7,579 nucleotides of DNA from Bordetella parapertussis. Lineage in GTDB: Bacteria > Pseudomonadota > Gammaproteobacteria > Burkholderiales > Burkholderiaceae_C. Under the pieces are notes generated by a model. That model did no database searches. It was not told where the DNA came from and was given only the letters and a program-made list of their open reading frames with translations. Of this stretch, positions 1 to 4,999 are shown piece after piece. Each line of letters starts with the position of its first letter. Within the stretch, counting starts at the first letter, position 1. The stretch lies in NCBI GenBank assembly GCA_945890735.1, contig CAMDCZ010000063.1, positions 1 to 7,579 of the forward strand, in the 5' to 3' direction. A program made the position numbers and the translations under genes.

Positions 1-297
1 AGTCGTCGCGAATTTGTGATTCAACTCAGTTTGGGCGGCACCGCCTTGTTGGCTGGAAATGCCATGGCCCAAGCCATGGTTGCCGAAGGTGATGCACAAG
101 CTGCAGCACTGGGCTACAAGGCAGACACCACCAAAGTGGACAAGAAAAAATACGCCAACCACAAACCCGAACAACGCTGCGACAACTGCGCTTTGTTTGC
201 AGGCAAGGTCGGTGACAAAGCCGGTGGCTGCCCCTTGTTTGCTGGCAAACAAGTCGCTGGCCCAGGCTGGTGCAGCGCTTACGCCAAAAAAGGCTGA
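1..297 (+). CDS. High-potential iron-sulfur protein (HiPIP), 5' end missing
   Basis: This is a small periplasmic [4Fe-4S] electron carrier; in proteobacteria HiPIPs typically donate electrons to photosynthetic reaction centres or terminal oxidases. The reading frame is open to the first base of the window. The first codons read S-R-R-E-F-V, a twin-arginine motif, followed by a hydrophobic stretch and an A-M-A cleavage site (codons ending near base 69), so the protein is Tat-exported, as is usual for HiPIP. The four cluster ligands are visible as C-x2-C-x13-C-x13-C (codons at 178, 187, 229 and 271), with the family context C-P-L-F and G-W-C-S-A-Y near the C-terminus. The true start lies upstream of the window; the GTG at 16 falls inside the signal peptide, after the arginine pair, and is not the start. 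A strong terminator follows the stop codon, so the gene is transcribed separately from dxs. Confidence 0.93.
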   Translation, partial: SRREFVIQLSLGGTALLAGNAMAQAMVAEGDAQAAALGYKADTTKVDKKKYANHKPEQRCDNCALFAGKVGDKAGGCPLFAGKQVAGPGWCSAYAKKG

Positions 298-300
298 TAC

Positions 301-324
301 CCATCCAGTGCTTTGCACTGATGG
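301..324 (+). other. Stem-loop just downstream of the HiPIP gene
   Basis: CCAT (301-304) pairs with ATGG (321-324) and CAGTGC (306-311) pairs with GCACTG (315-320), with a single bulged C at 305 and a TTT loop. It begins 3 bases after the HiPIP stop codon and has no T-tract, so it is not itself a classical terminator. It sits directly before the terminator hairpin and may protect the 3' end of the transcript; that role is an inference. Confidence 0.6.
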
Positions 325-326
325 CC

Positions 327-359
327 AACCCCTGCGGCTGCTTGCCCAGGGGTTTTTTT
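327..359 (+). terminator. Rho-independent terminator of the HiPIP gene
   Basis: AACCCCTG (327-334) pairs with CAGGGGTT (347-354), and the stem continues as GGC (336-338) with GCC (344-346) after one bulged C. The loop is TGCTT. The stem runs straight into a run of seven T (353-359). Its position 30 bases after the HiPIP stop and in front of the dxs promoter region fits a terminator that isolates the two genes. Confidence 0.9.
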
Positions 360-397
360 CTTGTGTCATCTGTTCGATACCAGGGTAAACCCCTTGT

Positions 398-415
398 TGT
401 CAACTTAACTTGACA
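398..415. promoter_or_regulatory. Dyad upstream of dxs, overlapping a putative -35 box
   Basis: TGTCAA (398-403) and TTGACA (410-415) form a perfect 6-bp inverted repeat with a 6-base spacer, a geometry typical of a dimeric repressor or activator site. The right arm coincides with a consensus -35 hexamer. No regulator can be named from the sequence. Confidence 0.35.
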
Positions 416-440
416 TACTTAAGCTCAATGCCTCGACAAT
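410..440 (+). promoter_or_regulatory. Putative sigma-70 promoter for dxs
   Basis: A consensus -35 box TTGACA lies at 410-415. The best -10 candidate is GACAAT at 435-440, giving a longer than ideal 19-base spacer. It lies in the only intergenic space between the HiPIP terminator and dxs, about 45 bases before the start codon. The -35 is convincing; the -10 is not, so the exact transcription start is uncertain. Confidence 0.4.
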
Positions 441-483
441 AGCCCACCTTGATTGCCATTCAGGGACCGCAGGAGAACGGCTC

Positions 484-2382
484 ATGACCCCATTGCTCGA
501 CAGTATCGAATCGCCCGCCGATATGCGGCGACTGTCGCCACACCAATTGCCTGCACTGGCCGGTGAATTGCGGTCTTTCTTGATCGACAGTGTGTCCAAA
601 ACCGGTGGGCATTTGAGCTCCAACTTGGGCACGGTTGAATTGACCGTCGCCTTGCACTATGTGTTCAACACGCCGCATGACCGCTTGGTCTGGGACGTGG
701 GACACCAAACCTACCCGCACAAAATTTTGACCGGTCGACGCGACCGCATGCACAGTTTGCGGCAAATCGATGGCGTGGCGGGCTTTCCCAAGCGTGACGA
801 AAGCGAATACGACAGCTTTGGCACCGCGCATTCCTCCACCAGCATTTCCGCGGCACTGGGCATGGCCATGGCCGCCAAGCAAAAGGGCGAGCAGCGCCAC
901 AGTGTGGCCATCATTGGCGACGGCGCGATGACCGCAGGCATGGCCTTTGAGGCCATGAACAACGCGGGGGTGTCCGACTGCAACATGTTGGTGATCTTGA
1001 ACGACAACGACATGTCGATCAGCCCACCCGTGGGCGCCTTGAACCGCTATTTGGCCCAACTCATGAGCGGGCGTTTTTACGCCACCGCCAAAGAGGTTGG
1101 TCGCCAGGTGCTGAAAAACGCACCACCCCTGTTCGAGCTGGCGCGTCGCTTAGAGCACCAAACCAAGGGCCTGCTGTTGCCGGCGACTTTGTTCGAGAAA
1201 TTCGGTTTCAACTACATCGGCCCCATCGACGGCCATGACCTGGATTCGCTCATTCCCACCTTGGAAAACATCAAGCAGTTGAGCGGCCCGCAGTTTTTGC
1301 ATGTGGTCACGCGCAAAGGGCAGGGATACCAATTGGCCGAGGCTGACCCGATCGCCTACCATGGCCCGGGCAAATTCGACCCCAAGGTCGGCTTGTTGCC
1401 ACCTGCGACCGCACCCAAACAAACCTTCAGCCAGGTGTTTGGCCACTGGTTGTGCGATATGGCCGCGGTCGACCCCCAACTGGTGGCGATCACGCCCGCC
1501 ATGCGCGAAGGCTCGGGCATGGTGGAGTTCCACCAGCGCTTTCCCGACCGCTACCATGACGTTGGCATCGCCGAGCAACACGCCCTGACTTTCGCTGCTG
1601 GTTTGGCCTGCGAAGGCTTGAAACCCGTGGTGGCCATCTACTCCACGTTCTTACAGCGTGCCTACGACCAGTTGATCCACGATGTGGCCTTGCAAAAACT
1701 GCCCATGGTGTTGGCCCTTGACCGCGCAGGCATCGTCGGTGCCGATGGTCCCACGCATGCGGGCGTGTACGACATCCCGTTTTTGCGTTGCATCCCCCAG
1801 GTGAGCATCGCTTGCCCAGCTGACGAGAACGAGTGCCGCATGTTGCTCAGCACCGCCTACGCACAAGACCACACGGTGGCGGTGCGTTACCCGCGCGGCG
1901 CAGGCGCCGGCACCGCCATCAGCACGGGTTTGCCCACCTTGCCGTTTGGCAAGGGCGAGGTGCGGCGAAGTGGCAAAGGCGTGGCGATTTTGGCCTTTGG
2001 CACCATGCTCTACCCCGCGTTGCAAGCTGCAGGCGCTTTGAATGCCAGCGTGGCCAATATGCGCTGGGCCAAGCCCTTGGACACCGAGCTGTTGTTCAAG
2101 CTCGCGGCAGACCACCAAGCCCTGGTCACGGTGGAGGAAGGCGCATTGATGGGTGGCGCGGGCTCGGCGGTGCTGGAGGCTTTGCAAGACGCGGGCATCA
2201 ACATCCCCGTGTTGCGCTTGGGTGTGCCGGATGTGTTCACCGAACACGGTGACCCCGTCAAGATTTTGAGCTCGCTGGGTTTGGACGCAGCCAGCATTGA
2301 AGCCTCGGTGCGTGCGCGCTTTTCGCTGCTGTTGCAAGCCGCCGAGCCCGCAACGACTGGCTTGAAACTCGTGGGCAGTTGA
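484..2382 (+). CDS. dxs: 1-deoxy-D-xylulose-5-phosphate synthase
   Basis: Dxs condenses pyruvate and glyceraldehyde 3-phosphate, with loss of CO2, to 1-deoxy-D-xylulose 5-phosphate. This is the first step of the MEP isoprenoid pathway and also feeds thiamine and pyridoxal synthesis. The 632-residue length is normal for the family. Visible features are the N-terminal GGHLSSNLG (residues 41-49), DVGHQTYPHK (71-80), the thiamine diphosphate/Mg motif starting G-D-G-A-M-T (145-150) and closing with N-D-N-D (173-176), and the central IAEQHA with the catalytic Glu at 364. A transketolase C-terminal domain occupies roughly the last 130 residues. The ATG at 484 is preceded by AGGAG (471-475), 8 bases away. 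The gene stands alone: a terminator lies upstream and the next gene is convergent. No ispA or xseB, frequent dxs neighbours in proteobacteria, lies immediately upstream here. Confidence 0.98.
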   Translation: MTPLLDSIESPADMRRLSPHQLPALAGELRSFLIDSVSKTGGHLSSNLGTVELTVALHYVFNTPHDRLVWDVGHQTYPHKILTGRRDRMHSLRQIDGVAGFPKRDESEYDSFGTAHSSTSISAALGMAMAAKQKGEQRHSVAIIGDGAMTAGMAFEAMNNAGVSDCNMLVILNDNDMSISPPVGALNRYLAQLMSGRFYATAKEVGRQVLKNAPPLFELARRLEHQTKGLLLPATLFEKFGFNYIGPIDGHDLDSLIPTLENIKQLSGPQFLHVVTRKGQGYQLAEADPIAYHGPGKFDPKVGLLPPATAPKQTFSQVFGHWLCDMAAVDPQLVAITPAMREGSGMVEFHQRFPDRYHDVGIAEQHALTFAAGLACEGLKPVVAIYSTFLQRAYDQLIHDVALQKLPMVLALDRAGIVGADGPTHAGVYDIPFLRCIPQVSIACPADENECRMLLSTAYAQDHTVAVRYPRGAGAGTAISTGLPTLPFGKGEVRRSGKGVAILAFGTMLYPALQAAGALNASVANMRWAKPLDTELLFKLAADHQALVTVEEGALMGGAGSAVLEALQDAGINIPVLRLGVPDVFTEHGDPVKILSSLGLDAASIEASVRARFSLLLQAAEPATTGLKLVGS

Positions 2383-2397
2383 GACCCGCTTTGGGTC
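2383..2397. terminator. Short hairpin between convergent dxs and regulator genes
   Basis: GACCC (2383-2387) and GGGTC (2393-2397) pair around the loop GCTTT. The hairpin fills the 13-base gap between the dxs stop and the stop of the minus-strand regulator, and could act in both directions. There is no T-tract on either strand and the stem is only 5 bp, so a terminator role is uncertain. Confidence 0.3.
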
Positions 2398-3508
2398 AGT
2401 GGGTGGTCTTGCGCGACAACTTGCGGTAGAGCGTGGCCCGGCTGATACCCAGCGCCTTGGCCGCCTGAGCCACATTGCCTCGCGCATGCTCTATGGCTTT
2501 GCTGATCATCGCCGTTTGGATTTGCTGCAACGGTCCCGTGGGGGTGGTGGTTTTGCCAAAGTCGTCGCAGGCATGTTGCAAACAGGCCTTGGCCTGCAGT
2601 TGCAAACCGGTCCACAGTGGCACATCCATGGCTTGATGGGATTCAGCCGCATCAAACAGCAAACCCCAGGGCAGGGCAAACACATCACTGGCATGGGCGC
2701 TGCTGGTGTGCTGGAGGTTGAGCATGTCGCGAGCCAAGGGGTTGGCACCAAGGATCAGTCCTTCGCTGTCCAACAAGACCAAACCGTCGTTGTCTTCACC
2801 CATCAAGCGACCCGGCCAGTTCAAACGCAAGAGCAGGTGATGGGGTTGGGCCAACAGCAAGGCGTTGCTGATGCTGCGGGCTGACAAGGCGGCGAGGTGC
2901 ATCAACTCTGGGCGCTCTGCTGTTTGCACGCCTGTCAAATCCAGCATGCCAATGCACTCGCCGTGCGAACCCCACAAAGGCGCACCTGCACAACTGTAGA
3001 CGGAGGTGTCATTGAAAAAATGCTCGCCACGGTGCAGCCACACCGGTCGCTTTTCACTCAGGGCAGCACCGATGGCGGTGGTGCCCACCGCGCCCTCCGA
3101 CAGGTCCACACCCACCCTGGCAATGCTGGTGACGCGTTTGTCATGTCGGTCAATCGTGCCACCGACATCCAGCAAGATGCCCTGTGCATTGGTGATCAAA
3201 GCGAAAAACTGGGTGCCAGCGATGGCACGACCCAAACGTTCGAGCTCGGGTTTGGCCGCTTGGATCAGGTGGTGGTTTTGGTCCAAGGTTTGTTTGACAT
3301 GGTTAACAGAAACAGGATTGAAGGCCACGCTGTGGTGTGTTTGCATGCCTTGGTCCATGCAGCGTCGCCAGCTGTTGCTGATCCAGTCGTCGACCCAAGG
3401 GGCGTTGGCATGACCGTCGTCCATCACCGCATGGCGAGCGCGTTCAATGAGGACGAGTCGATCGGGTGAAACAAGGCTGTTTTTCATCACTGTTTGACTT
3501 TGAGGCAT
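2396..3508 (-). CDS. AcoR-like GAF/PAS/Fis-type HTH transcriptional regulator lacking the AAA+ domain
   Basis: This is a cytoplasmic DNA-binding regulator of 370 residues. The N-terminus carries the S-W-R-R-C signature (46-50) common in AcoR-family proteins. A GAF-like sensor domain follows at about 85-220, including SEGAVGTTAIGAAL (137-150), the family's E-G-x-x-G-T-x-A-I-G motif. A PAS-like segment lies at about 235-290 (DGLVLLDSEGLILGAN). The C-terminus is a Fis-type helix-turn-helix at about 330-365 (GNVAQAAKALGISRATLYRKL within it). AcoR itself, and most relatives, have a central sigma-54-interacting AAA+ ATPase; no Walker A and no GAFTGA motif is present here, so sigma-54 activation is not expected. 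The start is uncertain: the first ATG at 3508 has only a distant AGGTAAG (3530-3524), and an ATG at 3487 is an alternative. It lies 16 bp downstream of fluC on the same strand. The ligand is unknown. Confidence 0.85.
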   Translation of the reverse strand: MPQSQTVMKNSLVSPDRLVLIERARHAVMDDGHANAPWVDDWISNSWRRCMDQGMQTHHSVAFNPVSVNHVKQTLDQNHHLIQAAKPELERLGRAIAGTQFFALITNAQGILLDVGGTIDRHDKRVTSIARVGVDLSEGAVGTTAIGAALSEKRPVWLHRGEHFFNDTSVYSCAGAPLWGSHGECIGMLDLTGVQTAERPELMHLAALSARSISNALLLAQPHHLLLRLNWPGRLMGEDNDGLVLLDSEGLILGANPLARDMLNLQHTSSAHASDVFALPWGLLFDAAESHQAMDVPLWTGLQLQAKACLQHACDDFGKTTTPTGPLQQIQTAMISKAIEHARGNVAQAAKALGISRATLYRKLSRKTTH

Positions 3509-3524
3509 ACCGCTGACAATGGGC

Positions 3525-3902
3525 TTACCTGGTCCAAAGCATAGTCACTGTTTTGATACCCGCCAGGGTGAAAACCAAAGACCCCAGCAAATGCATGCCT
3601 GCTGTCAAGAAAGCCATGCCGTAGCGCGAGTGCATGAGCATCTGGACGACTTCCGCGCTGAAAGAAGAAAACGTGGTGAGCGCACCCAAAAAACCGGTCA
3701 CCAAGAGCAAGCGCCACAGGGGGTCGAGGTCAGGCAGGGCTTGGAAAACGGCCACACAAACGCCGATCAGGTAACCACCGATCAGGTTGGCGTACAAGGT
3801 GCCCCAGGGCAGGATGCCGCTGCTGTTGAATTGCAGGCTGAGTTGCCAACGCGCCAACGCGCCCACACAAGCACCGATACATATCGCCAACACTGCGGAC
3901 AT
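3525..3902 (-). CDS. crcB: Fluoride channel Fluc/CrcB
   Basis: This is a small inner-membrane protein that forms antiparallel dimers and lets fluoride leave the cytoplasm, protecting enzymes such as enolase and pyrophosphatase. The 125-residue length and four hydrophobic segments (about 2-22, 33-55, 63-88 with a polar break, and 96-118) match the family. Signature stretches are GACVGALARW (10-19, with the conserved Arg18), GTLYANLIGGYLIG (34-47, with the pore Asn39) and GFLGALTTFSSFSAE (70-84, the TM3 break). The start at 3902 has AGAAAGG (3918-3912) 9 bases upstream. It probably shares a transcript with the regulator 16 bp downstream, and it is divergent from the DUF6172/dehalogenase pair. 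No fluoride riboswitch is visible in the short leader. The name fluC is also in use. Confidence 0.95.
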   Translation of the reverse strand: MSAVLAICIGACVGALARWQLSLQFNSSGILPWGTLYANLIGGYLIGVCVAVFQALPDLDPLWRLLLVTGFLGALTTFSSFSAEVVQMLMHSRYGMAFLTAGMHLLGSLVFTLAGIKTVTMLWTR

Positions 3903-3932
3903 GGGGCCAAACCTTTCTGTTGTTGCCGCTGC

Positions 3933-3938
3933 ATTATC
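3933..3938 (-). promoter_or_regulatory. Putative -10 box for the fluC transcript
   Basis: Read on the minus strand the hexamer is GATAAT, close to consensus. It would start transcription near 3926, leaving a leader of about 24 bases that includes the AGAAAGG ribosome-binding site of fluC. No good -35 box is found at the right distance, so confidence is low. Confidence 0.3.
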
Positions 3939-3947
3939 GTGCGCGGT

Positions 3948-3957
3948 GCTTGCAAGC
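3948..3957. promoter_or_regulatory. 10-bp palindrome in the divergent fluC / DUF6172 promoter region
   Basis: GCTTGCAAGC is a perfect palindrome placed between the two divergent start codons. It lies upstream of the candidate fluC -10 on one side and of a CATAAT box (3968-3973) on the other, so it could be an operator serving both genes. A 10-bp palindrome can also occur by chance. Confidence 0.25.
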
Positions 3958-3967
3958 GGCCTGGTCG

Positions 3968-3973
3968 CATAAT
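3968..3973 (+). promoter_or_regulatory. Putative -10 box immediately before the DUF6172-like gene
   Basis: CATAAT matches the sigma-70 -10 consensus in five of six positions and ends 6 bases before the ATG at 3980. Transcription would then begin at or next to the start codon, giving a leaderless message. This fits the lack of a good ribosome-binding site there. There is no convincing -35 box. Confidence 0.25.
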
Positions 3974-3979
3974 TGGCGG

Positions 3980-4324
3980 ATGCGAAAAACCTATCCCCTG
4001 TCTATCGAAGGACGCCACCCCGACCGTGTGCTCGAAGCCGTCAAACACGATGTGCGCAAATACCTCAAGCGCGAGCGCCGCCGCGATTTGCCCGAGGGTG
4101 TGGACTATTGGGACTTTGATTGCAAGGTAGGCGACAGCAAAGAAAGCGCTGCCGTGGTGCATTTGTCCGAACTGATCGCCCAGATTGACCAAGTTGCCCA
4201 AGCCAAAGCGGCCCAGGTGTATGTCGAGGTGTTGGCCACCCATGGCAAACGCAAACCCCGTCTCATGGTGTCTGACGAAGACCCCGATACGGTGCTCGAA
4301 GCTGAAGACAGGCTGCCGGAGTAA
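3980..4324 (+). CDS. DUF6172-like small conserved protein
   Basis: This is a soluble, highly charged protein of 114 residues with no signal peptide or membrane segment. It opens MRKTYPLSIEGRHPDRVLEA and has a basic cluster K-R-E-R-R-R-D-L-P-E-G followed by D-Y-W-D-F-D-C-K. I recognise this pattern from memory as the uncharacterised DUF6172 family found in beta- and gammaproteobacteria. The function is unknown; the basic surface could suggest nucleic-acid binding, but that is a guess. The frame is open further upstream to an ATG at 3920, but the extra 20 residues are not family-like and would overlap the fluC leader, so ATG 3980 is preferred. The stop lies 3 bases before the dehalogenase ATG, and the GGAG used by that gene lies inside this gene's end, so the two are cotranscribed and probably coupled in translation. 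Confidence 0.75.
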   Translation: MRKTYPLSIEGRHPDRVLEAVKHDVRKYLKRERRRDLPEGVDYWDFDCKVGDSKESAAVVHLSELIAQIDQVAQAKAAQVYVEVLATHGKRKPRLMVSDEDPDTVLEAEDRLPE

Positions 4325-4327
4325 ACC

Positions 4328-4999
4328 ATGTTGCAAGGGCTGCGCATCTTGGTCACCCAAGCCGACGTCTTCATGGGTCCAGCCCTGTGTGAAGCCCTGG
4401 CCTCGCACGGCGCCGAGGTGCTGGCTGACACCGACCGATTCACCGACCCATCTGCAGCGCAAGCACTCATTCATCGGCATGGCCATGTCGATGTGTTGCT
4501 GGTCAATTTGGCGGTGCCCGCGCCATCCACACCCGCGGCTGATGTCGCTGATGAGGAATGGCACCGCATGTTCGACGCCATGGTCCATCCCTTGCAAAGC
4601 TTGGTCAAAGCCGTGTTGCCGCAAATGCTTGCGCGTGGCCGTGGCAAGGTGTTGGTCATGGGCAGTGCCAGCGCATTGCGCGGCATGAAGCGCTCATCCA
4701 GTTACAGCGCCGCGCGGGGTGCGCAACTCGCTTATGTGCAAGCCGTTGGCGTCGAGTTGGCGCCGCTTGGCATTCAGGTCAATGCCATCGCACAAAATTT
4801 TGTGGACAACCCCACCTACTTTCCAGCGCAGGTTCAAGCCGATCAGCGCTTCATAGATCGTTTGAAACGCGATGTGCCCCTGGGCCGTTTGGTCAAACCG
4901 CAAGAAGACGCCGAATTCGCGGCCTACCTCTGTAGCAGCCATGCCGATTGTTTTGTCGGCCAGGTGTTTCCGCTCAGCGGTGGCTGGGCGGTGCGCTAG
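4328..4999 (+). CDS. Probable halohydrin dehalogenase (SDR-fold haloalcohol/epoxide lyase)
   Basis: Halohydrin dehalogenases reversibly convert vicinal haloalcohols to epoxides plus halide, without NAD(P). They derive from short-chain dehydrogenases (SDRs) and differ by two motifs, both present here. T10-x4-F15-x-G17 (VTQADVFMG) replaces the glycine-rich cofactor motif and forms part of the halide pocket. S113-x12-Y126-x3-R130 replaces Ser-Tyr-Lys. As I recall HheC of Agrobacterium, its residues T7/F12/G14 and S132/Y145/R149 have identical spacing. The stretch N157-F158 followed by Y164-F165-P166 resembles the halide-site loop of HheC, and the C-terminus G-Q-V-F-P-L-S-G-G-W resembles its G-Q-V-F-W-L-A-G-G-F. 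At 223 residues it is shorter than HheC (254) and lacks the C-terminal extension. The start at 4328 has GGAG (4318-4321) 6 bases upstream. The subtype and natural substrate are unknown. The alternative is a degenerate, non-catalytic SDR. Confidence 0.85.
   Translation: MLQGLRILVTQADVFMGPALCEALASHGAEVLADTDRFTDPSAAQALIHRHGHVDVLLVNLAVPAPSTPAADVADEEWHRMFDAMVHPLQSLVKAVLPQMLARGRGKVLVMGSASALRGMKRSSSYSAARGAQLAYVQAVGVELAPLGIQVNAIAQNFVDNPTYFPAQVQADQRFIDRLKRDVPLGRLVKPQEDAEFAAYLCSSHADCFVGQVFPLSGGWAVR

Noticed and set aside
16..18. GTG as the HiPIP start codon
   Set aside because: It lies inside the signal peptide after the twin-arginine pair, and the frame is open to the window edge.
460..2615. Long antisense open frames opposite dxs (for example 460-1059, 1150-1581 and 1651-2487, minus strand)
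   Set aside because: They are shadows of a GC-rich coding gene. The translations show no recognisable domain, and dxs fills the region convincingly.
2897..3469. Plus-strand open frame opposite the AcoR-like regulator
   Set aside because: It has no recognisable motifs or ribosome-binding site, while the opposite strand has clear domain signatures over the same bases.
3903..3979. Fluoride (crcB) riboswitch ahead of fluC
   Set aside because: The leader is too short for the aptamer plus an expression platform, and I see no matching conserved pseudoknot sequence in it.
3920..3979. Upstream ATG start for the DUF6172-like protein
   Set aside because: The extra 20 residues look non-coding, overlap the fluC leader and promoter, and are not typical of the family start.
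4328..4999. Annotation as a classical NAD(P)-dependent short-chain dehydrogenase
   Set aside because: The T-G-x3-G-x-G cofactor motif is replaced by T-x4-F-x-G, the N-N-A-G region reads V-N-L-A, and the catalytic Lys of Y-x3-K is Arg. A redox role is unlikely.
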